From: Zunongwangia pacifica
GTDB lineage: Bacteria; Bacteroidota; Bacteroidia; Flavobacteriales; Flavobacteriaceae
Direction: 5' to 3'
Length of the DNA: 57,030 nt
NCBI RefSeq assembly: GCF_023499215.1
Contig: NZ_JAKHSK010000031.1
Location: 1-57,030 of the forward strand
Shown here: in pieces, positions 16,250 through 25,117 of the stretch
How positions within the stretch are numbered: position 1 is the stretch's first letter
How the letters are laid out: the number at the start of each line of letters is the position of its first letter
The notes under the pieces: model-generated
The model's input: the letters and a program-made list of their open reading frames with translations, nothing else
The model's database searches: none
What the model was told of the DNA's origin: nothing
Made by a program: the position numbers and the translations under genes

Positions 16250-17719
16250 TTAGTTTTTATTATCCCAGGTAGTTCCTTCGTTAAACCAATCGGGCTGGCC
16301 AACTGCACTCACGTTTGGATTTCGCTCAATTTCATTTAATGGATAAGGGAATCTTCTGGCGAAAGTGGTATTGGCGTTGGTATTTTGGATCATATATTCA
16401 AAATCAAATTCAGGGTAACCGGTCCTTACATAATCAAAGTAGGTTTCCCCGGTCCTAAAAATGTTTGATACATATTTTTGCTGAATAATAAGTTGTTGTG
16501 CCTCTTCTAAATTGTTGGGCATAGTTAATGATGCCTGCGCATTGTAGCTTTCAATTTCTTCTTCGGGAACTTCCATATACTCCATGTCGGCGCGGTTTCC
16601 TGCTTTCATGGCGGCTTCAGCTAAATCCCATTCGCCTCTAAATGCATAAGCTTCAGCTTCTAAAAATTTAGATTCAGAATAAAGCATAATATGGTCTGGG
16701 TACGACATAGAAAGATAATCGAACCGGTAATGGCTAGGTCTATTCCCTGCCTGCACGGCAGAACCTGCATAATGCCCCATAAATCCATCTGGATCTGCTT
16801 CGGCATTGGTAAACATTATAGGTCTTCTGGGATCTTCAAACTCGTTCATCATATCGATAAGGAAGTTCCCCGGAGTTAATCCACGGCCTCCACTATAAGC
16901 TCTGGTCATGTAGTTATATAATGGGTTGGCGTTTCCCAGATCTTCGAGGTGTTCCCACATTACGTTATCCTGGTTAGAAGTCATCCCTTTTTCAAGGTAA
17001 GAAAGTATTGCCGTGATTTGCTCGTCCTGGTCTACCCCTGGCGCATAAATTCTTCTCATGGTCTGTCTGGCTTTTAAAGAATATGCAAAACGGGTCCAGT
17101 TATCAATATCACCATTTAGCATATAATCGTCTTGTCCCGGTAAAAGTTCTCCGCCATCCGTATTTTGAAAAAGGTCAATTGCTTCATCTAAAAGAGCATT
17201 TGCATGAGCGTACAATTCTTCCTGTGTGGCCAGTTCTGGCTGTTGGTTTTCTAAACCAGTCATGGCCTGTTCTAAGGGTGCCTTATCATATACATCTGCA
17301 ATGTAAAACCATTGATGCGCTGCGATTACACTGGCAATTCCCTGATAGTAAGTATTTCCGTTTTCTTCAGCAAAATCATGAAGCTCTACCGCGTGTTTTA
17401 AAGAATAAGAGTAGGCGTTCCAAACTTCGTTGCCAAATCCGGGATCCACATTTACAATGGCGTTAGAACCTTCGATCGCAAACCAGGACAACCAAGTGGG
17501 ATAACCATACCAGGTTTCGAATTTTTCATTGGCCATGGCAACCCATTCGGCTTCAACTCCAATTAGCATTACTTCTTCTGTGATCGATGGGCCCGCGGTA
17601 ATGCTATCTGGGTCGGTATCGATATCTGTCCAGGATTCGCAACCTGCAATAAAAAAGGCGCTAAAAAATATTAAAAATCGAATTTTATATAGTTGTTGTA
17701 TCGTTTTCATAATTCTCAT
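16250..17719 (-). CDS. SusD/RagB-like surface lipoprotein (SusD_2 type)
   Basis: The surface-exposed substrate-binding partner of the SusC protein encoded just upstream. It has 489 residues. The signal peptide ends in a lipobox with Cys27 (FFIAGC). The ESWTDIDTDPDS start, YYQGIASVIAAHQWFYIADVYDKAP segment and FRTGETYFDYVRTGYPEF are features of the SusD_2 family, which has alpha-helical TPR-like repeats. The ATG at 17719 lies one base after the SusC stop; an in-frame ATG at 17710 is an alternative start. Substrate is not predictable from sequence; the neighbouring DUF885 peptidase favours peptides. Confidence 0.93.
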   Translation of the reverse strand: MRIMKTIQQLYKIRFLIFFSAFFIAGCESWTDIDTDPDSITAGPSITEEVMLIGVEAEWVAMANEKFETWYGYPTWLSWFAIEGSNAIVNVDPGFGNEVWNAYSYSLKHAVELHDFAEENGNTYYQGIASVIAAHQWFYIADVYDKAPLEQAMTGLENQQPELATQEELYAHANALLDEAIDLFQNTDGGELLPGQDDYMLNGDIDNWTRFAYSLKARQTMRRIYAPGVDQDEQITAILSYLEKGMTSNQDNVMWEHLEDLGNANPLYNYMTRAYSGGRGLTPGNFLIDMMNEFEDPRRPIMFTNAEADPDGFMGHYAGSAVQAGNRPSHYRFDYLSMSYPDHIMLYSESKFLEAEAYAFRGEWDLAEAAMKAGNRADMEYMEVPEEEIESYNAQASLTMPNNLEEAQQLIIQQKYVSNIFRTGETYFDYVRTGYPEFDFEYMIQNTNANTTFARRFPYPLNEIERNPNVSAVGQPDWFNEGTTWDNKN

Positions 17720-17720
17720 T

Positions 17721-20700
17721 TTAAAATTTGGCAGTTAAGGTAATTGAGTATGTTTTTGTAGTAGGTAAGCTGTAGCTTAAGTAGCTATTCCCGTTAGTGA
17801 TACCATCGGTATTTATTTCGGGATCCGGTCCTTCGAAATCGTCATGAAAGCTCCTCCATAAGTTCCTTCCGGAGAAAGCGATTTGTACATCCTGTAAACC
17901 GGCACTCGCAACAAGTTTATTAGGTAGGTTATAAGCAAGCTGTACTTCTCTAAGCTTTATATAATCTTTTGGCATAATATTATCTTCTAACACCGATTGT
18001 GCTACGGTTTGATAGTAAAGATCATATCTTGTAGCCTCGGGTGTTTCGCTTGTTACAACTACTTCCCCTGTAGCCGAATCGTAATGTCCCATTACACCAT
18101 CAAAAGTTATCATGTTATCATCTGGCCGATTATTTTGATGATCTGCCATGCCATAATAGGTTAGATAATGATCATTAAGGCTATAAAGATTGCCCCCTTT
18201 AGAAACATCAAATTGAAACATGAGAGAAAGGTTTTTATAGTTTAGAGTGTTTCTTAAACTTCCAATCCACTCTGGCGCCGTTTGTCCTAAAATCTGATTT
18301 CCACTATTATCAGCAAGAGGCCTACCATAACTTAAACCAGGCGTGTCATCTAGTACCAGTCTTCCTTCATCGTCCCTTAAAAAGCCCAGGCCATAAATAA
18401 CGGGGTAGGGCTGGTCTACGATCGCATAACCGTAAGAGCCAACACTTATTGGTTCGTTATTGGCACCTAATCGATCTACGTTAGAGTTGTCTTTAGACCA
18501 GTTAAGGCTTACATCCCAATTAAAAAATTCGGTTTGTATTGGTGTGGCATTAATCCCTACTTCAAGCCCTTTATGGGTGATCCCACCAATATTTACGGTT
18601 CCATAAGTATATCCCGTAGAGGCTAAAAATTGTTCTGATAATATTTGATTGTCACTCCAGTTATGGTAGTATGAAATATCGAAGTTTAAACGACTTTTAA
18701 GTAATCGTAGCTCTAATCCAAGCTCTACTTCGCTTTTAAATTCGTTTGTAAGATTGTTATTAGGGATTCTAGAAGAAGATAAATAACTTCTCTGGCCATT
18801 AAACGGCCACATTACCCCATCACCGCCAGCCGAAACTAATGGATTGTTTCTGGCATACGCGTCTGCCGGCGCGCCTACTTTAGCGTAACTTACCCTAAGC
18901 TTACCAAAATTTAACAGGTCATTTTTTGGGAGTAATTCGGTAAATACAATTCCTAAACTGTGGCTGGGATAGAAAAAACTATCCGCAAGGCTGGAAGCCC
19001 AGTCATTTCTTCCGGTTACCGTATAGTACAGCATTTTTTTGTATCCAATCATCGCCTGGCCAAAAAATGAGTATGACCTAAACATTTCGCGATCAACATA
19101 TGCCGAATAACCACTAACATTGGTTGAGTTGTAAATTCCGGGAAGTATAAGCCCGTTTCCATTAAAATAGTTTTCTCTCCATTTGTTTTCCTGAATATTA
19201 TGGCCAATCATGGCATTTACTTCAAAATCACTAAAATCATTATCGTAGGTGATCGTTTCGGTAGACTCTATATCACGGCTAAATTTTTCTGAAGAACTAT
19301 AACTACCCTGTACCGATGCATAACCTCCAAGATTGTAATGGGAATCGGTATGAGCATTTGTGGTGCTAATCCCGGTTACAGATCTAAAGCTTAGATGATC
19401 TAAAATTTCATATTCGATAATAAACGTTCCTGCGAAGCGATCTCTTTCGTTATTAGTGCCAACATTATCCAGTACCCAGGTATAGGGGTCTCTGGAGCCT
19501 CCTCGGTAAGACCTAAGGTTTCCATCTTCATCATATATTGGATAAGGATTCCACGTATTGGGTGTAGCCATCAACGTATTCATAAAAGAACTGTTAGAGC
19601 TATCCTCAAAAAGACGTTCGTTCTTTTGAGTTGTGTAGAGAATGTTTGAAGAAACCTTAAGTTTAGGAGTGAATTTAAAAGAAGTATTAGCATTTATCGA
19701 ATTTCTTCTAAACTCCAGAGGTGATAAAATACCGTTATTATTTAAATTGCTGTAGCTAACATAATATGACGCTTTATCACCGCCGCCAGTGATGCTAATA
19801 CTATTCTCATTTGTAATTCCGGTTTCGAAAATATCCCAGCGATCATATAGTTTTGCACCGGGGACATCTGAAATTCTTGGGCCAAAACTGGTGGAGGCAA
19901 ACGAAGAATTTCCATCGACATAAACCCAATCCTCATTCTCCCAATATCCCTGTGACCACTGGTCCTGAAGAGGGATTTCGTAAATTTCATCAAAACTTAT
20001 AGAACTGCTAAGGGTAATAACCGGTTTCATGTTAAAAGTACCGGATTTTGTGGTTACCAGTATAACACCGTTAGCCGCTTCACTACCATATAATGCCGAT
20101 GCTGCCGCACCTTTTAATACGCTTAAACTTTCTATAGCATTAGGATCGATATCTGCGAGTCCTGAAGAACTACTTCCGTTAGCAGCATCAAAGGGAACAC
20201 CATTTACAACCAGGAGTGGTTGGTTATTTCCTGTAATTGAAGAACCACCCCTAATCACAATACGGGCGCCACTACCAGGCTGACTGGAAGCACTGGAGAT
20301 TTGTACTCCGGCAACTTTACCGCTCAAAGCATTTACAAAATTGTTAGTGGCTTTTACCGAACTTAGGTTACCACCATCAACTTCAGCAGTGGCATATCCC
20401 AAAGCTCTTTTTTCACTTTTAATTCCTAGGGCAGTTACGACTACCTCACTAAGCGCTTCAGAATCTTCTGCTAAAGTGATTTCAATAGAATTTTTTCCGT
20501 TTACCGGTATTTCTTGTGTAGAAAATCCAACATACGAAATGACTAAAATGGCGTTTTGCGGATTGGTAACCTGCAGGGAGAAATTTCCATCCATGTCAGA
20601 TTGTGTACCGTTAGAGGTTCCTTTAACGACAATGGTAGCGCCTAATAACGGCATTCCATTATTGTCGGTGATTTTTCCTGTAATTTGATTCTGAGCAAAA

Positions 20701-20759
20701 AGACTTGTGCTCATAATGAAAAGCATCAATAAGAGAAGGTAGATTTTCTGCTTATACAT
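17721..20759 (-). CDS. SusC/RagA-type TonB-dependent transporter
   Basis: An outer-membrane TonB-dependent transporter of 1012 residues from the ATG at 20759. An ATG at 20795 would add 12 residues, but the signal peptide (MYKQKIYLLLLMLFIMSTSLFAQ) begins at 20759. Order of domains: signal peptide, carboxypeptidase-regulatory-like domain (ITGKITDNNGMPLLGATIVV), plug (LSGKVAGVQISSASS, IRGGSSITGNNQPLLVVNGV, LKGAAASALYGSEAANGVI), and a 22-strand-type barrel to the C-terminal TAKF. It forms the transport pore under the SusD lid. It is first in the SusC-SusD-DUF885 operon. Confidence 0.95.
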   Translation of the reverse strand: MYKQKIYLLLLMLFIMSTSLFAQNQITGKITDNNGMPLLGATIVVKGTSNGTQSDMDGNFSLQVTNPQNAILVISYVGFSTQEIPVNGKNSIEITLAEDSEALSEVVVTALGIKSEKRALGYATAEVDGGNLSSVKATNNFVNALSGKVAGVQISSASSQPGSGARIVIRGGSSITGNNQPLLVVNGVPFDAANGSSSSGLADIDPNAIESLSVLKGAAASALYGSEAANGVILVTTKSGTFNMKPVITLSSSISFDEIYEIPLQDQWSQGYWENEDWVYVDGNSSFASTSFGPRISDVPGAKLYDRWDIFETGITNENSISITGGGDKASYYVSYSNLNNNGILSPLEFRRNSINANTSFKFTPKLKVSSNILYTTQKNERLFEDSSNSSFMNTLMATPNTWNPYPIYDEDGNLRSYRGGSRDPYTWVLDNVGTNNERDRFAGTFIIEYEILDHLSFRSVTGISTTNAHTDSHYNLGGYASVQGSYSSSEKFSRDIESTETITYDNDFSDFEVNAMIGHNIQENKWRENYFNGNGLILPGIYNSTNVSGYSAYVDREMFRSYSFFGQAMIGYKKMLYYTVTGRNDWASSLADSFFYPSHSLGIVFTELLPKNDLLNFGKLRVSYAKVGAPADAYARNNPLVSAGGDGVMWPFNGQRSYLSSSRIPNNNLTNEFKSEVELGLELRLLKSRLNFDISYYHNWSDNQILSEQFLASTGYTYGTVNIGGITHKGLEVGINATPIQTEFFNWDVSLNWSKDNSNVDRLGANNEPISVGSYGYAIVDQPYPVIYGLGFLRDDEGRLVLDDTPGLSYGRPLADNSGNQILGQTAPEWIGSLRNTLNYKNLSLMFQFDVSKGGNLYSLNDHYLTYYGMADHQNNRPDDNMITFDGVMGHYDSATGEVVVTSETPEATRYDLYYQTVAQSVLEDNIMPKDYIKLREVQLAYNLPNKLVASAGLQDVQIAFSGRNLWRSFHDDFEGPDPEINTDGITNGNSYLSYSLPTTKTYSITLTAKF

Positions 20760-20917
20760 TAAGGGGATTACTTGTGAATTGGTTTTTTGAAGCATATTTT
20801 AATTTTTAGTTGTTTGGGAATTGTAGCTAAGCTAAATATTGTAAGTATTGTTTTTTAACTTAAAATTATCACTTATTAATACTTTATTAGCTTTAACAGT
20901 GAAAATAATGAATTGAA

Positions 20918-20927
20918 AAAACGTTTT
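20918..20927. promoter_or_regulatory. AAAACGTTTT palindrome, putative LacI-type operator
   Basis: A perfect 10-bp palindrome with central CG, the usual core of LacI/CcpA-like operators, in the divergent region between SusC (start 20759) and the gene at 21213. The same 10 bases occur at 21101 and 25075. Confidence 0.45.
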
Positions 20928-21100
20928 ATGTATGTGTTATTTTAATTTAATTTAGTTTTTTTGGTTATTATGTAATTGCCTCTTTTAAGTCTTAAAAAGA
21001 CTAAACAGTAATTTGGAAGTGTTAGAAGTATTATTGGTGAAGTAGTTATTGCGATCAGACTTTGGATTTCTATAATTCGCCGAAAATGCTTTAATTTGCT

Positions 21101-21110
21101 AAAACGTTTT
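21101..21110. promoter_or_regulatory. AAAACGTTTT palindrome, putative LacI-type operator
   Basis: Same 10-bp core as at 20918; here one more base pair extends it to TAAAACGTTTTA (21100-21111). It lies 103 bases before the ATG at 21213. Confidence 0.5.
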
Positions 21111-21212
21111 AATGTATTCAGGACTTTCTTTTGTTTATGATCTTAGAATATTATTTAGAAATTTTAAAAGCGGAAGCTGTCGAGATATAAATCTAATTTT
21201 GAATTGTTTATA

Positions 21213-23429
21213 ATGAGAATGCACTTAAAATTATTAAGAATAGGGATTTTCTGCGAGATTATTTTTTTTACTTCGGTTGCTTTAGCGCAAACAAATAAAG
21301 CCTCTAATACTTCCAGAGCCAAAACTGCTTTTCAAACTAGTAGTAAATGGCTACCTCAGATTGATATCCGAAGTGATGTTGCTATTGTTTATGGAGTTAA
21401 TGGAAATCCTTCAGATCACGATCTTACGTCTACGTTTATGAGTAGGGTAAAATCATGGAGGGATAAAGGATATACTACTCATTTTATGACGGGGATCGCC
21501 TGGGGTTCTTATCAGGATTATTTTTTAGGAGAGTGGGACGGTAAACTACATCTTAATGAGGGACAGGTAGAACAAAGTGGTGATACTATTTGGCATGGTG
21601 AGCATGTGCCATATATCGTTCCTAACAAGTCGTTTTTAAATTACATGAAAACGGCCATAATAAAAAAAGTGATCGATGCCGGCATTAGCTCCATCTATTT
21701 AGAGGAGCCTGAGTTTTGGGCCAGGGCAGGTTACAGCTCTCAGTTTAAAAAGGAATGGGAAGATCACTATGGATTTGCCTGGCAGCCACAGTGCCAATCT
21801 CCAGAAAGTACATGGTTGTCTAATAAGCTAAAATATCAGCTTTATTACAATGCCATCGACGAAGTCTCTAAGTTTGCAAAAACTTATGGTAACGAGAAAG
21901 GATTGGATGTAAAAGTATATATTCCAACACATTCTTTAGTGAATTATTCGGCATGGCATATTGTGAGTCCAGAGGCTAGTCTTGCTTCTTTAGAGGGAAT
22001 CGATGGGTATATTGCCCAGGTTTGGACGGGAACTTCAAGAACACCAAATTATTTTAATGGTATTTTGAAAGAGAGAACCTTTGAAAACGCTTTTTTGGAG
22101 TATGGTTCTATGGTTTCTATGACGGCACCGACCAACAGGAAAATTTTCTTTCTTACAGATCCCATAGAAGATCGAAACCAAAGTTGGGAAGACTATAAAA
22201 AGAATTACCAGGCTACATTTGTCGCAAAATTATTATATCCCGGAAATGCGAATTACGAAGTGATGCCCTGGCCAGAAAGAATATATACGCGACCATACAG
22301 TGTGGCAGGAACCGATAAGAAAATCCTTATCCCCAAAACATATTCAATGCAAATGCAGATTATGATAAATGCATTAAACAATATCCAGGTTTCTGAAAAT
22401 AAGGTGAGCGGTGACCAGGGGATTGCGGTGGCAATGAGCAATTCACTGATGTTTCAAACCTTCCCAAATCACGATGACTATAAAGATCCTAATTTTTCAA
22501 ATTTTTATGGGCAGACTTTTCCACTCTTAAAAAGAGGAATTCCTGTTAGCACAGTTCATCTAGAAAATCTTGGATATCAACAAAGTCTTCAGGCTAAAAA
22601 AATATTGATTCTTAGTTATTCAAATATGAAACCCAATAATCCTGAAGAGCATGAATATCTTGCCAAATGGATTAAGAAAGGCGGAGTTTTAGTTTATGCC
22701 GGTGCCGATAATGATCCTTACCAGCAGGTGAAAGAATGGTGGAATACAGGTGATTTTAGTTATAAAAAACCGATAGAACATTTAACCGATTTGCTGAATA
22801 TCGATTATCCAGAGGTTAATAAAGTTTACCAGGCAGGGAAAGGGAAAGTTTATTTTATAAAGCAGAATCCAAAGGATTTTGTAATGAATAAAAATGGTGA
22901 TGAAGCTTTTTTAAATACCGTGAATACTGCCTATGCTGAAGTGAATAACGGGCAGAAGCTTCAGTATAAAAACAGTTTTACATTGGTTAGGGGAGCTTAT
23001 GAACTTGTTGCCACTTTAGATGAAAGTGTTTCTAAGAATCCGGTAATAACCAGAGGGAGTTATATCGATTTGTTCGATCCAGAGTTACCAGTTCTTTCAG
23101 AAAAGATCACCAAACCGGGAGAGCAAAGCTTTTTGTATAATATTAATAATGTAGAAGACAAAGATAAACCACAAGTTTTGGCTTCGGCAAGTAGAATTTA
23201 CGAGGAAGAAGTGCGTACCACATCCTATTCTTTTGTTTGTAAGAGTCCGCTGGATACCAACAATAGCATGAGAATTTTACTTCCGCAACAACCAAAATCG
23301 ATATTATTAAATAATAAATCATTACGTAAATCACCAGGAGCATATTACCAATATGACCAAAAGAGTAAAACCTTACTTTTACAATTTGCAAATAATCCCG
23401 AAGGAGTGAAACTCTTAATAAAATGGTGA
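21213..23429 (+). CDS. Secreted TIM-barrel protein, putative glycoside hydrolase of unfamiliar family
   Basis: I do not recognise the exact family. From the ATG at 21213 (a TTG at 21204 is less likely) it has 738 residues and a signal peptide ending near FFTSVALAQ. The N-terminal half reads like a (beta/alpha)8 barrel: WLPQIDIRSDVAIVYGV, a GYTTHFMTGIAWG strand, then ISSIYLEEPEFWARAGY with acidic E164, E165 and E167 at a position where clan GH-A enzymes keep the acid/base. VKVYIPTHS and DGYIAQVWTG follow. A Rossmann-like segment (KKILILSYSNMKPNNPEEHEYLAKWIKKGGVLVYAGAD), like the middle domain of GH42-type enzymes, and a beta-rich C-terminus complete it. It shares an operon with a ROK kinase. 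Confidence 0.7.
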   Translation: MRMHLKLLRIGIFCEIIFFTSVALAQTNKASNTSRAKTAFQTSSKWLPQIDIRSDVAIVYGVNGNPSDHDLTSTFMSRVKSWRDKGYTTHFMTGIAWGSYQDYFLGEWDGKLHLNEGQVEQSGDTIWHGEHVPYIVPNKSFLNYMKTAIIKKVIDAGISSIYLEEPEFWARAGYSSQFKKEWEDHYGFAWQPQCQSPESTWLSNKLKYQLYYNAIDEVSKFAKTYGNEKGLDVKVYIPTHSLVNYSAWHIVSPEASLASLEGIDGYIAQVWTGTSRTPNYFNGILKERTFENAFLEYGSMVSMTAPTNRKIFFLTDPIEDRNQSWEDYKKNYQATFVAKLLYPGNANYEVMPWPERIYTRPYSVAGTDKKILIPKTYSMQMQIMINALNNIQVSENKVSGDQGIAVAMSNSLMFQTFPNHDDYKDPNFSNFYGQTFPLLKRGIPVSTVHLENLGYQQSLQAKKILILSYSNMKPNNPEEHEYLAKWIKKGGVLVYAGADNDPYQQVKEWWNTGDFSYKKPIEHLTDLLNIDYPEVNKVYQAGKGKVYFIKQNPKDFVMNKNGDEAFLNTVNTAYAEVNNGQKLQYKNSFTLVRGAYELVATLDESVSKNPVITRGSYIDLFDPELPVLSEKITKPGEQSFLYNINNVEDKDKPQVLASASRIYEEEVRTTSYSFVCKSPLDTNNSMRILLPQQPKSILLNNKSLRKSPGAYYQYDQKSKTLLLQFANNPEGVKLLIKW

Positions 23430-23458
23430 TGAACATAAATTTTCAAAATTTAGATTAA

Positions 23459-24388
23459 ATGAATATAGCCATAGGCGCAGATATTGGGGGAACCCATATC
23501 ACCAGTGCAGCCATAGACTTAGATTCTTTTTCTGTAATAGAAAACAGTTATTACAATCAAAAAATAGATAATAAATCCCCTAAAGAAGTTATTTTTAAGC
23601 AATGGGCATCCTGTTTAAATAATTCCATTAAAGCGGTGGATGCTAGCTATAATACTATTTTAGGTGTAGGTATAGCAATTCCCGGACCTTTTGATTATGC
23701 AAGGGGAATTGGTAAGTACGAGAGAAATGATAAATATGAAAGTCTTTATAATGTATCGGTACTTGATGGACTTGCCACGGAAATTAAAAACAGTGGGATT
23801 GAATTGCGATTTTTAAACGATGCTTCGTCGTTTGGGGTGGGCAGTGATCTTTTAGAAAACTTAAATGAAGAGCGAACCATAGCTATTACTTTGGGTACTG
23901 GTTTTGGCGCTACTTTTCTAGAAAATAAGGTGCCTTTAATTTGGGGCAGCGGAGTTCCTGAAAATGGCTGTTTATGGGATAAAAATTTTAAAGAGGGCAT
24001 TGCAGATGATTATTTTTCCACACGTTGGCTTATCAATCATTACGGTGATTTAACCGGTAATGATATTACCGGTCTTGGTGTAAAAGAACTTCTTGATAGT
24101 GATCCTGAAAATATGAAGCAGGTATTTACCGATTTTGGTAATAATTTATGCGAGTTTTTATACCCTCACCTTAAAGCCTTTGATACAGATGTTTTATTTA
24201 TCGGCGGAAATATTGCCAAAGCTTCGGCTTATTTTCTGGACATACTAGAGGCTTGTATAGCAGAAGGGAAGCTAAAAACCAAGATTAGAATTGTTACTGA
24301 AGCCGAAAAAGTTGGGGTTATAGGAGCAGCCTATCTCTTTAATCCTGATTTTTGGGAAAGAATTCGTACAGCATTGCCTAGTATATAA
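23459..24388 (+). CDS. ROK family sugar kinase-like protein
   Basis: A 309-residue ROK protein. The phosphate-binding loop GADIGGTHITSA is at about 7-18, the catalytic Asp lies in FLNDASSFGVG (about 119-129), and TLGTGFGATF forms the second ATP loop. There is no N-terminal helix-turn-helix, so it should be a kinase and not a repressor. The usual ROK zinc motif (CxCGxxGC) is missing; only ENGC remains, so the zinc site may be lost. The gene starts 29 bases after the putative hydrolase and ends before a strong terminator. It could phosphorylate the sugar released by the upstream enzyme. Confidence 0.88.
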   Translation: MNIAIGADIGGTHITSAAIDLDSFSVIENSYYNQKIDNKSPKEVIFKQWASCLNNSIKAVDASYNTILGVGIAIPGPFDYARGIGKYERNDKYESLYNVSVLDGLATEIKNSGIELRFLNDASSFGVGSDLLENLNEERTIAITLGTGFGATFLENKVPLIWGSGVPENGCLWDKNFKEGIADDYFSTRWLINHYGDLTGNDITGLGVKELLDSDPENMKQVFTDFGNNLCEFLYPHLKAFDTDVLFIGGNIAKASAYFLDILEACIAEGKLKTKIRIVTEAEKVGVIGAAYLFNPDFWERIRTALPSI

Positions 24389-24470
24389 TTTTAGCATCGG
24401 TATTATTTTAAATCTAATCTCGATAAACAGGTGAAAATTTTACTTGTAATTTGTCGATTTTCGTAATAAT

Positions 24471-24512
24471 AAAATCTCTCATGCCCCATATTCAGCATGA
24501 GAGATTTTTTTG
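24471..24512 (+). terminator. Rho-independent terminator after the ROK gene
   Basis: The 14-bp stem AAAATCTCTCATGC (24471-24484) pairs with 24495-24508; the T run spans 24505-24511. It separates the hydrolase-ROK transcript from the second SusCD operon. Confidence 0.9.
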
Positions 24513-25072
24513 ATTTTCTGGGCGTCATAAATTAGACCTAAGCGCTCCAATTTAATTCAGCTCCTTGGGGGTGAAAACATCTCAATTTTCTGGATATGAC
24601 TTCAAAGAGGGGGAATTTGATTATTAAGTTGGTTGAGGTTTCATATAATTTGGCCCATAACCTAAAATACTTTTACAAGGTACTTCAAGTAGCTATTCAA
24701 TCTTCATTTTTGAAACTTAGAATTCAAATTTTGGAGACGGAAGTAAATGAATTTCGAAAATAATTTTCAGTTCATACCATTTCCATATTGAATATATACA
24801 ATTGTTGCATGTAAGTAGATGATGCAAGAATGCTAGGTAGAATACCTAAACAGGAATTTTAGTGCATAGTAAGATAATCCCTGTACTCAAAATAAAGAGC
24901 TTTGGGATACTGAGGGGGATTACTGTAATGTAAACCTTATGTAGTATATTAGTATTTAATTAATATATTTTTTGAGATATGTTAATTAATTTATATATTC
25001 GATAACATATTTTTAAGTGTTATTTGTTTTAAATTTTCTTATGGTCATTCTGACTGTTTTTTTATTTAAAAA
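24513..25072. other. Intergenic region upstream of the second SusCD operon
   Basis: About 560 very AT-rich bases with no open frame of note, no tRNA and no repeat shared with other parts of the window. It probably holds the promoter and 5' leader of the SusC gene, but no full TTTG/TAnnTTTG pair was found. Confidence 0.4.
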
Positions 25073-25086
25073 CGAAAACGTTTTCG
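25073..25086. promoter_or_regulatory. 14-bp palindrome CGAAAACGTTTTCG, putative LacI-type operator
   Basis: A perfect palindrome that contains the AAAACGTTTT core seen at 20918 and 21101. Its last base is 31 bases before the SusC ATG, so a bound protein could block transcription or early elongation. Confidence 0.6.
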
Positions 25087-25117
25087 ATTAATTTTCTAAC
25101 CAATTAAAGATTTTCGA

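Noticed and set aside
23459-24388. ROK transcriptional repressor (NagC/XylR-like) as regulator of the locus
   Set aside because: No helix-turn-helix domain precedes the kinase fold.
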